From Herbiconiux aconitum (GTDB taxonomy: Bacteria; Actinomycetota; Actinomycetes; Actinomycetales; Microbacteriaceae), in contig NZ_JANLCM010000001.1 in NCBI RefSeq assembly GCF_024979235.1, positions 124,001 to 188,000 of the forward strand: 64,000 nucleotides of DNA. Direction: 5' to 3'. Numbering within the stretch: the stretch's first letter is position 1; each line of letters begins with the position of its first letter. A program made the position numbers and the translations under genes. The notes under the pieces are model-generated. The model worked only from the letters and a program-made list of their open reading frames with translations, had not been told where the DNA came from and did no database searches. Of this stretch, positions 1 through 9,131 are shown in pieces.

Positions 1-2115
1 ATCGGCGCCGGCCAGCCGGGTGACGGATGCGACGGTGCCGAGCGAGGACTGCACCCCGGCCGACACCGAGTTCGGGCCGCCGGCGATGGTGATCTTCGTG
101 GTGCCGAGGGTGCGGAACAGGTCGAGCGTAGCGGCGTCGGCGGCCGACCCGGGCCCGTAGGCCAAGACCACGGGCACCTTCTTCGACCCCGCAGCCGAGC
201 TGGCGGAGAGCGCGTCGGGGAAGTTCGTGCCAGTCGCCAGGTAGCCGCTCGCCACGGTGGCGGGCGCCCCGCCCGCGCCGGTGCCGAACGCCGCGAGCGC
301 GACGGCGCGCGAGACCTCGTAGCGGTCGGCGCCCTCGATGCGGGCGACATCGGGCACGAGCGCCCGCAGCGCCGCGACCACGGGTTCGGAGATCGAATTC
401 GCCCCGCCTACCACGACGATCTTCGCTGGCTTGAGCCGCGAGATCTCCGCGGAGACGGCCGGGAGCAACTGGTCGGTGGGCGTCAGCAACAGCGGGCCGC
501 CCTGCTTGACCGCGGCCGGTGCGGCGCTCAGCGCATCCGGGTAGTTGCCACCGTTCGCCACGTAGACGACGGATGCGGCGGCCGGGTAGGCGCGCTGCGA
601 CACGGTCACTGCGACGTCGTACCGGTTCGCGCCGCTGATCCGTTCGACGGCGGGCCGGGTGGGCAGCAGCTCGTAGCTGTCGGTCGCGGTCGGCGAGAAC
701 GTGACGTCGCCCCACTTCGATTGCACGGTGAAGGTGTGCTTGCCCGTGCGGGCAGCCGTCGGGATCGGCACCGACCATTTTCCGGCCGCGTTGGGCGTTG
801 CGCTGTACGCGGTGCCGTCGATGGTGACGATCACCCGGTGCCGCGGGCCCGCGAAGGCGAGCGTGCCGCTTATGGCGTCGCCCACGAAAGAGGGCCGCAC
901 GTAGCTCGGCGACTCCAGGGCCACGCCGAGCTCCCAATTCGGCAGCGTCTTCGTGATGCTCGGCGTTCCGTCGGTGGTGAGCAGCGGGAAGAATGCGCTG
1001 ATGGCGTTCGGCTGAGAAGAGCAGGTGCCCGAAAAGTCACCGGCCGAGCCGAGGCCGAACGCCGCGTTGCCGATCAGCGCAGCTGAGCCGCTGTCACCGG
1101 GCAGCATGCAGACATCCGTCAGCGTGAGATTCACGTATTGCGGGGTGCCCTCGTGGTTGTAGAGCGGGAACGATTCGTTGACCACGAGGATCGTGCCGCA
1201 GGTCCAGCCGGTGGTGCGGCCTGATTTGCAGAGCGGCGACCCGACCACGCCGGAGGTGAGGTCGCGCACGGTCACCGGGGTGCCCTGCGTGAGCGCGCCG
1301 GTACCCCCGCCCCAGGTGGAGACCAGCGGCTTCGAGCTCCACGACGACGAAACCGCGACCGCCCCGACGTCGGAGCCGCCGCCGTATTTGTATTGATCGG
1401 CGATCGGCGCACCGATGATCCCGCCGCGCGACGGCGAGGAGCCGGCGCCGGCCTGCTTCGACTCGTAGTAGTAGGTGCCGGAGGCGTGATCGGACTCGAT
1501 GCAGTGCCCCGAGGTGATGAACTGCTCGAGCGGATACGGCTTGTAGCGCCCCGTGAACCCGGCGGTGCACACGTAGGTGGTGCCCTGGGCGAGGAACTGG
1601 AAGCCTTGGCCGCCGATCAGGTCGGCGAGAGGATCGAGGGTCGCCGTCGAGTAGTCGGGCACCTCGGGTTCGCCGCGTTCCGCCACGGCGCCGAGCGATT
1701 GGATCAGCGACGCGTCTTCGTCGCTGCCGACGTTGACGACAAGCTGCGTGCCGTCGAGTCGGGAGCCCAGCACGTCCATCCCGTTCGCCGTCAGGGCTTC
1801 GACGACGGCGGCGGCATCAACTGCGGCCTGCGAGCGGGCCAGGTAGTCCTCCGGCGTCTCCCCCAGATCGCGCTCCACGGCGTCGACCAGTTCGGCCGGG
1901 AGCTCCTCCGCCTCGCCTATGAACTGTTCGCCCGAGTAACTCGACATCGTGGGCAGCTGACCGGCGTCGATCTCCTCGACCGGCGGCGTGTCATCCCGCG
2001 GGGCCGCGACCGCCGCCCCACTCAGGGTGGAACTCGCGATCAGCGCCGCGCTCACGACGATCAACCCTGCATGCAGGCTCAGGCGGCGACGACGACGGAG
2101 AAAGGTGGCTGGCAC
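1..2115 (-). CDS. Secreted streptogrisin-like serine protease with cell-wall-binding repeats (3' end outside window)
   Basis: The frame is open from a GTG at 2115 to the left edge (705 codons seen, no stop), so the C-terminus is missing. Residues 1-39 form a signal peptide: an Arg-rich n-region (RRRRR), a hydrophobic core and an AVAAP cleavage region. Residues 40-175 resemble an alpha-lytic/streptogrisin propeptide. The chymotrypsin-fold domain shows a full triad: H204 in TSGHC, D249 in GSDVGAVAV and S342 in LPGDSGSA, with paired cysteines. A beta-rich linker (about 400-480) leads to cell-wall-binding type 2 repeats, RISGANRYDVAV, RIEGADRYEVSR and a third cut by the edge. It is probably exported, matured by propeptide cleavage and wall-attached. 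There is no strong ribosome binding site, so the start is approximate; an in-frame stop at 2152-2154 limits upstream extension. Confidence 0.85.
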   Translation of the reverse strand, partial: MPATFLRRRRRLSLHAGLIVVSAALIASSTLSGAAVAAPRDDTPPVEEIDAGQLPTMSSYSGEQFIGEAEELPAELVDAVERDLGETPEDYLARSQAAVDAAAVVEALTANGMDVLGSRLDGTQLVVNVGSDEDASLIQSLGAVAERGEPEVPDYSTATLDPLADLIGGQGFQFLAQGTTYVCTAGFTGRYKPYPLEQFITSGHCIESDHASGTYYYESKQAGAGSSPSRGGIIGAPIADQYKYGGGSDVGAVAVSSSWSSKPLVSTWGGGTGALTQGTPVTVRDLTSGVVGSPLCKSGRTTGWTCGTILVVNESFPLYNHEGTPQYVNLTLTDVCMLPGDSGSAALIGNAAFGLGSAGDFSGTCSSQPNAISAFFPLLTTDGTPSITKTLPNWELGVALESPSYVRPSFVGDAISGTLAFAGPRHRVIVTIDGTAYSATPNAAGKWSVPIPTAARTGKHTFTVQSKWGDVTFSPTATDSYELLPTRPAVERISGANRYDVAVTVSQRAYPAAASVVYVANGGNYPDALSAAPAAVKQGGPLLLTPTDQLLPAVSAEISRLKPAKIVVVGGANSISEPVVAALRALVPDVARIEGADRYEVSRAVALAAFGTGAGGAPATVASGYLATGTNFPDALSASSAAGSKKVPVVLAYGPGSAADAATLDLFRTLGTTKITIAGGPNSVSAGVQSSLGTVASVTRLAGAD

Positions 2116-2165
2116 TCTCTCACGGTAGGTGCAGTTCCGTGCGCGCCTCCGCTACGACTCGCGAC

Positions 2166-3041
2166 TCAGGCCGGGTCGGTGGCAGCGATCAGCGTCTCGA
2201 GGTACGCGCCGTACCCGCTCTTCACCAGCGGCTTCGCGAGTTTCGCGAGCTGCTCGGTGTCGATCCAGCCGGCGCGCCAGGCGATCTCCTCGATGCAGCC
2301 GATCTTGAAGCCCTGGCGGTCTTCGATCACCCGCACGTATTCGGAGGCCTGCATCATCGACTCGAAGGTTCCGGTGTCGAGCCAGGCGGTGCCTCGATCG
2401 AGCACCTGCACGTGCAGGTCGCCGCGCTCGAGGTAGCGCTCGTTGACGGTCGAGATCTCGAGCTCGCCACGCGCGCTCGGCTCGATCGACTTCGCGATCT
2501 CCACCACCGAGTTGTCGTAGAAGTAGAGGCCGGGAACCGCGTAGTTCGACTTGGGAACCTCCGGCTTCTCCTCGATCGACACCGCGGTGAAGTCGTCATC
2601 GAACTCGACCACGCCGTAGGCGCGGGGCTCGGCCACGTGGTACGCGAAGATGCGCGCGCCCTCGATCTCGCCGTTGGTGCGGAGCGAGGAGCCGAGACCC
2701 ACACCGTGGAAGATGTTGTCGCCGAGCACCAGCGCGACACTCTCGTCGCCGATGAACTCCTCGCCGATGATGAAGGCCTGCGCCAGGCCGTCGGGCGAGG
2801 GCTGCACGGCGTACTCGATCCGCATGCCGAGCTCGCTGCCGTCGCCGAGCAGTGCGCGGAACTGCTCGTTGTACTCCGGCGTCGTGATGATGAGCACCTC
2901 GTTGATGTCGGCCATCATCAAGGTCGACAAGGGGTAGTAGACCATCGGCTTGTCGTAGATGGGCATCAGCTGCTTGGAGATGCCCTTGGTGATCGGCCAG
3001 AGGCGCGTGCCGGAGCCACCGGCCAGGATGATACCGCGCAT
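2166..3041 (-). CDS. rmlA: Glucose-1-phosphate thymidylyltransferase RmlA
   Basis: Makes dTDP-glucose from dTTP and glucose-1-phosphate, the first step to dTDP-rhamnose and related deoxysugars. The 291-residue length is typical. The N-terminus carries the nucleotidyltransferase signature [14 protein letters not shown] followed by [24 protein letters not shown] and the sugar-binding [12 protein letters not shown] segment are also present. Its ATG overlaps the rmlC stop by one base (TGATG), so the two are translationally coupled with rmlC upstream. The partners rmlB and rmlD lie 11.8 kb away on the opposite strand. Confidence 0.96.
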   Translation of the reverse strand: MRGIILAGGSGTRLWPITKGISKQLMPIYDKPMVYYPLSTLMMADINEVLIITTPEYNEQFRALLGDGSELGMRIEYAVQPSPDGLAQAFIIGEEFIGDESVALVLGDNIFHGVGLGSSLRTNGEIEGARIFAYHVAEPRAYGVVEFDDDFTAVSIEEKPEVPKSNYAVPGLYFYDNSVVEIAKSIEPSARGELEISTVNERYLERGDLHVQVLDRGTAWLDTGTFESMMQASEYVRVIEDRQGFKIGCIEEIAWRAGWIDTEQLAKLAKPLVKSGYGAYLETLIAATDPA

Positions 3042-3664
3042 CAGTGCTTTTCCCCCTGAGCCTTCTCGTTGAGCGAGGCGTAGAAAGCGCGAGCCTCGTC
3101 CCAGCTCGGCAGGAGGCCGGAGGCGGCCGCCTCGGCGAGGCTCGGAGCGTCGGTGTCCTTCGGCGAGAGCAGCAGGTTGCCGGCGGCCTCGGGGAATTCC
3201 AGGGCGACCTCCGGGTCGAGCGGGTTGATGCCGTGCTCCCGATCCGCCGCGAAGGTGGAGGTGACGAGGTAGCTCACAGTGGCGTCGTCGGTCAGCGCGA
3301 CGAAGGCATGGCCGAGGCCCTCAGCCAGATAGATGCCGCGGCGGTCGACGTCGTCGAGCAGCACCGAGTCCCACTGGCCGAAGGTCGGTGACCCCACGCG
3401 GATGTCGATCACGTAGTCGAGAACGGCGCCGTGCGTCGCGGTGACGTACTTCGCCTGGCTCGGCGGGATGTCGGCGAAGTGGATGCCGCGCACCACGCCC
3501 TTCTTCGAGACCGAGGTGTTCGCCTGCGCGAGATCGATCGAGTGACCGATCTCTTCGGCGAGCTTGTCGAAGCGATACCACTCGAGGAATACACCCCGGT
3601 CGTCGCCGAACTGCTTCGGGGTGATCTCATAGCTGTCTGGAATGCTCAGTTCGCGAATCTGCAC
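3041..3664 (-). CDS. rmlC: dTDP-4-dehydrorhamnose 3,5-epimerase RmlC
   Basis: Cupin-fold epimerase acting on dTDP-4-keto-6-deoxyglucose. At 207 residues it is slightly longer than the usual 180-200. The family pattern is clear: [10 protein letters not shown] near the N-terminus, [17 protein letters not shown] with the catalytic His, [18 protein letters not shown] in the barrel and [13 protein letters not shown] with a conserved glycine/His strand. The start is a GTG at 3664, nine bases after the stop of the upstream five-domain gene, so both probably belong to one transcript. Confidence 0.95.
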   Translation of the reverse strand: MQIRELSIPDSYEITPKQFGDDRGVFLEWYRFDKLAEEIGHSIDLAQANTSVSKKGVVRGIHFADIPPSQAKYVTATHGAVLDYVIDIRVGSPTFGQWDSVLLDDVDRRGIYLAEGLGHAFVALTDDATVSYLVTSTFAADREHGINPLDPEVALEFPEAAGNLLLSPKDTDAPSLAEAAASGLLPSWDEARAFYASLNEKAQGEKH

Positions 3665-3673
3665 GCACCGAGT

Positions 3674-6600
3674 CTAACGAACGCGCTGGTCCACGGACTG
3701 CACGGTCCGGTCTCCGCCCGCCCCGCCGGGGCCGGCTGGTTCCTGATCGTCGATCGAGAATGCGAGGATCTCGGAGAGCGCCTCGACCAGGCGTGCCCGG
3801 CCGAACACCTGGTCCACGTGCGCCCGCGACTCCTCCGCGATCCGCTTCCACAGCTCGCGGTCGCGGTGCAGCCGCACAACAGCGGCGGCGAAATCCTCGG
3901 CGGAGTCGGCGACGAGTCCGGTGCGTCCGTCGTCGACCTGCATGCCCTCGGCGGCGAGTGCGGTCATCACGACCGGCACACCATGAGCCCAGGCGTCGCC
4001 GACCTTGCCCTTGACGCCGGCGCCGTAGCGGAGAGGGGCGATCGACACCAGGCTGCGGTCGTGGATCGGCGACACGTCCTCGACCCAGCCGAGGAACTCG
4101 ACGCCGGGATGCGGTGCGTCGAGGAGGTCGCTCGGCGGGAACCGTCCGACGACCGACAGGTGCGCCGACGGAACCTGCTCCCGCACGAGCGGGAACACCT
4201 CGCGAATGAACCACCGGATGGCATCCGCGTTCGGGTTGTGCTGGAAGCTGCCGACGAAGGTGATCTCGGTGCGGGGCAGGGCCTCGGCGCTGGGCACGCT
4301 GTCGTGCGAGTTCGACAAGACGTACACCGGCTTGTGCGGCTCGATCTCCTGCAGCACCCGACGCTCGAAGTCGGAGACGACGAGCGTCATGTCCGACGCC
4401 CGCACGATCGCGAGCTCGAGCTCGCGCATGGCATGCACCGACTTGGCGTTGCCACCCACCGCCAGATCGAGACGCCGCTGCTCGCGGAGGAAGTGCAGGT
4501 CGACGGTGTCGAACGCCAGCGGAACGTCGGGAAGCACCTCGCGCACGTGACGGATGTATGTGGAGGCCACGGTGGCCCGGGAGAGCACTACGAGGGACAC
4601 GATGTCCTTGATGGCCTCCAGATGCGCCCAGATGTCGCTCCAGCCGTACCACACCAGCACGCCGAGACTCTGCAGCTCGGCGGTGTAGGGCTCCGCGCGA
4701 TCGCGGTTGTCGGGCAGGAAGACCACGTCGTAGCCGAGCTCGATCAGGGTGCTCAGGATGCGGTGCATCCGGAGCGACCCGGAATCCTCACGCCAGCGGG
4801 GAACCATGTGGTCGACGATGAACACGGTCTGCCGGCCCGATCTCCGCATCGATGCCCGGGTGGCGACCGCGGGGTCGTTCTCGTGTTGGCTGGCGAGTTC
4901 GGTCTGCCACTTCTCGACGAACTTCTCGCGGTTGATCGCCTGGTACTTCTTGATGCCCGAGCCCTCATCGGTGCCGTGCGAGATGCCCTCGTGATGCACT
5001 ACCACAGAGCGCGGTTCGTAGACGACGGTCAGTCCGTGCCGCCGCGCCTCGAATGCGAGATCGGTGTCTTCGTAGTACGCAGGCGCGTAGCGCTCGTCGA
5101 AGCCCGGCACGACGTCGAGGAGGGCACGGGTGATCAGGATGGCGGCACCGGAGCAGTAGTCGACCTCGCGCCGGTAGTTGTATTCGGGGGCCTCCGGATC
5201 GCCGTAGCGGCCGTAGTTCCAGCCGCTGGCGTCGCGGAACACGATTCCGCCCGCCTCCTGCAACCGGCCGTCGGGGTAGACGAGCTTCGCACCGACGATG
5301 CCGGCATTCGGAAGCGACGCCGCATCGAGCAGCGCATCGAGCCACCCGTGCGTGACTTCGGCGTCGTTGTTCAGCATCACCACATGCCGGCCGCGTGCCG
5401 CCGCGATTCCGGCGTTGGCGGCCCGCGTGAATCCGGCATTCTCGGCGAGAACCACCACTCGCACGCCGGCGAATTCTTCCAGTCGCTCGAGCGAGTCGTC
5501 GGGCGAGGCGTCGTCGACGACGATCACCTCGAACGACTCGCCGGCGTGGCAGCGGATCAGCGAGTGCAGACAGCGCTCGGTGAAGCCCCACTTCCCGTGG
5601 ATGGGGATCACGATGCTCACGAGGGGAGACTCGGCGGTGGGCATGGTGAAGCGGGGCACCACCGGCACCGGCTGCGGCGAACGACGCAGGGTGCGGGCTG
5701 CTACGGCAGCGGCGCGGAGGCTGCGCTCGTAGATCCCGCGTCGGTGTGTTCCCCACGGGGCGAACCGGTCGAGGCGTCGCCGTGAGTAGGCGAGCGCCCG
5801 GAAGGCCCGCGAGGACTGGATCGCGTGCAGTTCGCTCCGTGCGGCGAAGGTCTCGTCCTGACTCTGGTGGAGCGCGCGCGAGCTCTCGCTCAGGGTCGTG
5901 GCGAGTTCGTCCTGGGTCGTGCGGAGCACGTACTCCCTGTCTTGTGCACGGATGTCGAGCTCTTGTGCGCGGATGTCGAGCTCGTGTACACGGATGTCAA
6001 GCTCGGTCATCCGGTGTGCCGTCGTCACCCGTTCGGATTCGAGCCGGAGGATCGACTCCTCCGCGGCGGCGCGTTCCGCGGCGAGTTCGGCGACGAGCTC
6101 GTCGACCCGGAGCTGCGATCCGTTGAGGAGGTCGTTCAGTCTCCGGCCGAGCGGTCCGGCGATCAGATCCTGATCGAGCACGCGATGCAGTTCGTGCTGC
6201 CAGAGCTGCTCGGCCTCCGCACCGCTGAACCGGGTCGTCACGGTGGCTTGGAAGCGCGCTTCGGCGGCGACCGTTCCGGACAGCCAGGCTCCGGACGGGT
6301 CGAGATCGACGAGGGCTCCGAGGCCGACGACCAGCTCGCGGATGCGCCCGTACTGCGGCCACGTCTCCGGCACGGTCGAGGAGGCGAGCTGCGTGCCGAG
6401 CCACAGGATGCCGCGTTCGATCACGAACCCGACCTCGATGTGCGGAGAACGGAACTCGATGTCGATCAACCGCAGACTGCCGGAGGCGTCGATCCGCACG
6501 TTCTGCGGAATGGCGTCGATCGGCACACCGCCGCCGTCGACCGAACTCTCGACGAGCTGCTTCCATCGCCCGAGCAGCTCCCGGCGCCCGTCGGCGTCGG

Positions 6601-7807
6601 CGGCCGCGAACACCTCGTCGAAGGCCCTCCCGGCGACGAAGGCCGACTCGGCCATCTCGGTCGAGATGAGCGGCGACGGCTCCGCAGCGAAGCTGCGCGA
6701 GAACAGCACGGCGTCGCCGGCGCGGCGCACGGCCGTGCGGGCGGAGGAGGCACGAGTGCGCTCTCGGGAGAAGAACCGGGCGATCGTGCCCTCGTGCCAC
6801 AGGGCATCGCCCCCGGTCGTGGCGACCGGAGCGGCGACAGCCGGAGCGGCGCTCCACGACGCGATGACGACGAACGAGTTCGCGAATTCGCGAGCGACGC
6901 CCGCCTCGACCAGTCCTCGCCAGAGCAGACCCTCGTCGACCAGCGCGACCCGGCGGGTAGCCGCGTCGGGACTCGGGAACGACGGGATGCGGTAGAGCAG
7001 TTCGGTCGCCGCATCCGGCACGCCGTCGAAATCGAGCACGGCCCGCGTGGTCGTGTAGTCGGGGAACACCCCTAACGTGCGTGCGATCAGGCCTGCTTCG
7101 GCCAGCAGACTCTCCAGCTCGATTCGGCTGAACGTGCGCGCGTCGGTGCCGTGCGGATAGTCTTCGAGGCCGTCGAACAAGCGGCCGGTGTGGCCTTCGG
7201 GGGCGCCGGCGAGGTATTTGACGCCGAATTTGTTGTCGATCGCCACGACGAGGCGGCCGCCCGGAGCCAGCCGGGAGGCCGCCTGCTGGAGGAACTCGAC
7301 GTAGGGTGCACGATCAACGGCGCCCCTCCCGACGTGCTCCAGCACACCCACGACCACGACCACGTCATACGCGGGTTCACCCGGAACGTCGGAGAGCTCG
7401 CCGCTGAAGACCTCGACGTTCGGCAGGTCGCGGGTGCGTTCGCGAGCGATCGCCGCGCGAGCGGGCACCGATTCGAGAGCATCGACGAGCGCGGCCGTCT
7501 CTCCCAGGTAGCGGGTGATCGCGCCGCAGCCGGCGCCGATCTCGAGCACACGCGCATCGGCCGGGATCTCCAGCGCTCGCACGACGTTGGCCCGGGCGGG
7601 ATCGACGTGATGGCGGGTGGCCCAGCCGGTGGCGGCTGCGAGCATCTCGGTGCTGTCGGAGGAGATGTCGTGAGCGGCGCGCACGATCTCGAGCACGGCG
7701 GCCTCCGCGCCGTCGGCGTGGTCGACGTCGGTGCGACCGAGTACGCGCACCCCGAACGGGTCGTGATCATGCGCGCGGCGGCGCGCCGGAGTGAGATCGG
7801 AGTTCAT
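3674..7807 (-). CDS. Multidomain methyltransferase / kinase-like / GT2 / GT4 polysaccharide enzyme
   Basis: A 1377-residue protein with at least five parts. Residues 70-250 are a class I SAM methyltransferase (VLEIGAGCG at 88-95, VGVLEHVG near 153-160). Residues 340-545 look like a protein-kinase-fold or aminoglycoside-phosphotransferase-like domain (DAIPQNVRID and LRLIDIEF placed like a catalytic loop and DFG). Residues 565-665 form a coiled coil with repeated ELDIRAQ units. Residues 728-960 are a GT2 domain (SIVIPIHG, VVDDASPDDS, MLNNDAEV, YYEDTDLAFE). Residues 990-1370 are a GT-B/GT4 domain (NPNADAIRWF, GAGVKGKVGDAWAHGVPVV). The ATG at 7807 has a GAGGG eight bases upstream and is preferred to an in-frame TTG at 7840. 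It probably builds or caps a polymer at the cytoplasmic face, with the coiled coil possibly measuring length (inference). Confidence 0.85.
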   Translation of the reverse strand: MNSDLTPARRRAHDHDPFGVRVLGRTDVDHADGAEAAVLEIVRAAHDISSDSTEMLAAATGWATRHHVDPARANVVRALEIPADARVLEIGAGCGAITRYLGETAALVDALESVPARAAIARERTRDLPNVEVFSGELSDVPGEPAYDVVVVVGVLEHVGRGAVDRAPYVEFLQQAASRLAPGGRLVVAIDNKFGVKYLAGAPEGHTGRLFDGLEDYPHGTDARTFSRIELESLLAEAGLIARTLGVFPDYTTTRAVLDFDGVPDAATELLYRIPSFPSPDAATRRVALVDEGLLWRGLVEAGVAREFANSFVVIASWSAAPAVAAPVATTGGDALWHEGTIARFFSRERTRASSARTAVRRAGDAVLFSRSFAAEPSPLISTEMAESAFVAGRAFDEVFAAADADGRRELLGRWKQLVESSVDGGGVPIDAIPQNVRIDASGSLRLIDIEFRSPHIEVGFVIERGILWLGTQLASSTVPETWPQYGRIRELVVGLGALVDLDPSGAWLSGTVAAEARFQATVTTRFSGAEAEQLWQHELHRVLDQDLIAGPLGRRLNDLLNGSQLRVDELVAELAAERAAAEESILRLESERVTTAHRMTELDIRVHELDIRAQELDIRAQDREYVLRTTQDELATTLSESSRALHQSQDETFAARSELHAIQSSRAFRALAYSRRRLDRFAPWGTHRRGIYERSLRAAAVAARTLRRSPQPVPVVPRFTMPTAESPLVSIVIPIHGKWGFTERCLHSLIRCHAGESFEVIVVDDASPDDSLERLEEFAGVRVVVLAENAGFTRAANAGIAAARGRHVVMLNNDAEVTHGWLDALLDAASLPNAGIVGAKLVYPDGRLQEAGGIVFRDASGWNYGRYGDPEAPEYNYRREVDYCSGAAILITRALLDVVPGFDERYAPAYYEDTDLAFEARRHGLTVVYEPRSVVVHHEGISHGTDEGSGIKKYQAINREKFVEKWQTELASQHENDPAVATRASMRRSGRQTVFIVDHMVPRWREDSGSLRMHRILSTLIELGYDVVFLPDNRDRAEPYTAELQSLGVLVWYGWSDIWAHLEAIKDIVSLVVLSRATVASTYIRHVREVLPDVPLAFDTVDLHFLREQRRLDLAVGGNAKSVHAMRELELAIVRASDMTLVVSDFERRVLQEIEPHKPVYVLSNSHDSVPSAEALPRTEITFVGSFQHNPNADAIRWFIREVFPLVREQVPSAHLSVVGRFPPSDLLDAPHPGVEFLGWVEDVSPIHDRSLVSIAPLRYGAGVKGKVGDAWAHGVPVVMTALAAEGMQVDDGRTGLVADSAEDFAAAVVRLHRDRELWKRIAEESRAHVDQVFGRARLVEALSEILAFSIDDQEPAGPGGAGGDRTVQSVDQRVR

Positions 7808-7916
7808 GGCAGATTCCCTCGTTGTGGGCTTGTCGAACAAGGGGACACAGGGACTCCACCATGTTGGGCCGGATCAGCATAAGCGAAATCCCCGAAACTG
7901 TTTGGGACCGTTCGTC

Positions 7917-8987
7917 TCATGCGGCGACAGGTTCGAGGCGCCCACGCCCCGGGTCGGGCCGCACCGCGGTCCACCGCCGGAAGGCATCCGAGAGCGGTCG
8001 TTCGACGGTGCGCGCTAAAAGGAGGCCGAAGCCGAGTGCGAGCACCATCGACCCGACGAGGAGGACGCCCGCGTGGTCCGTTCCGACTGTCGAGACGAGA
8101 GTCTGCTGGATCGGGAAGCCGGTCAAGAACGTGCCGTAGCTGGGATTTCCCCATCGACCGGCCGCCGACAGCACCGGGATCGCCACCGAACCGATCGACG
8201 CCACTGCCACCGGAATGAGAGCCCAGTCGGCCAGGAGCAATTGGGCCGGGAACCACAGCTGCACGACGATGAACGCGCACACTGCCGCGATTCCCCACAC
8301 CGGGCGCGGCGACCCGATGAGCACACGGATGGCGGCCGCGAAGAAGAAGGCCGGCCACACGCGGAGCACGTCCGGCGGCGAACTGCCCCAAACCGACACC
8401 GAGGAGAGCTCGGGGATCTGGCACGCCGCCGCGGCGCACACGCCCAGCACGATCCAGGTCGCTCCCCTGAGCCGTCGGAACGGGATCGTGCCGACCACGG
8501 GCACGAACAGATAGGCAGCGAATTGGGCGGGCAGCGACCACAACGAGCCGTTCACCGCCAGCGGGTAGGGGTTGTCGACGAACACGCCGGGCAGGAAGTA
8601 ATGCGGATTGAGCACGATGTTGCCGAGATAGGCAAAGGTCTCCGGGGAGGCGAAGTATTCCTCGCCGCTCACCGTGGTGACCAGCGGCCCCAGAACGAAC
8701 GTCGTCGCCAGCACGACGATCGCAAGCGACGGCACGATGCGCACGACGCGCGCGCCGGCGTACACGCCGAGGTTCGGACGACGCTCCCAACTGGGGACAA
8801 GGAGGAATCCGCTCACGGCCAGCAGCAGGTAGATGCCGAGAGGCGGAAGGGTCAGGAACCAGGATGTCTCGGCATCGGCGCCGAAGATCGGCCCGGAATG
8901 GCGCATCACGACGAGCAACGCGCCGATGATGCTGATTGCCGTGAAGGCGTTCACCGGCCGTCGGCCGAGCTGAGGATTCGCCGTCAT
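7917..8987 (-). CDS. Acyltransferase family 3 (OafA/YrhL-like) membrane protein
   Basis: A polytopic membrane protein of about 356 residues with the acyltransferase-3 pattern: NAFTAISIIGALLVVMRHSG carrying the conserved membrane His, then about ten hydrophobic segments, FLPGVFVDNPYPLAVNGSLWSLP and repeated Gly/Pro-rich helices. Members O-acylate (often O-acetylate) sugars of exopolysaccharides, teichoic acids or peptidoglycan on the outer face. Its place between glycosyltransferases suggests the locus polymer is acylated. The ATG at 8987 has GGAG ten bases upstream; an in-frame GTG at 9029 has only an Arg-rich extension and no ribosome binding site. Confidence 0.85.
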   Translation of the reverse strand: MTANPQLGRRPVNAFTAISIIGALLVVMRHSGPIFGADAETSWFLTLPPLGIYLLLAVSGFLLVPSWERRPNLGVYAGARVVRIVPSLAIVVLATTFVLGPLVTTVSGEEYFASPETFAYLGNIVLNPHYFLPGVFVDNPYPLAVNGSLWSLPAQFAAYLFVPVVGTIPFRRLRGATWIVLGVCAAAACQIPELSSVSVWGSSPPDVLRVWPAFFFAAAIRVLIGSPRPVWGIAAVCAFIVVQLWFPAQLLLADWALIPVAVASIGSVAIPVLSAAGRWGNPSYGTFLTGFPIQQTLVSTVGTDHAGVLLVGSMVLALGFGLLLARTVERPLSDAFRRWTAVRPDPGRGRLEPVAA

Positions 8988-9131
8988 CCGAGTGCTGCTC
9001 CGAGGTCGTAAGGACCGCCGGGGGCGCACGGGGGAGACGCGCGTTTACATCAACAGTCGTAGGGTAAAGAGGAGCATACCGGAAAATCGTTGTCGAACAT
9101 CAAGCACCTGTCTTGGGGACCGGATGCCGGG

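Noticed and set aside
3431..5785. A 784-codon plus-strand frame opposite the five-domain gene
   Set aside because: It has shadow composition (His/Arg/Val/Gly-rich) with no family motifs; the minus strand carries all recognised domains.
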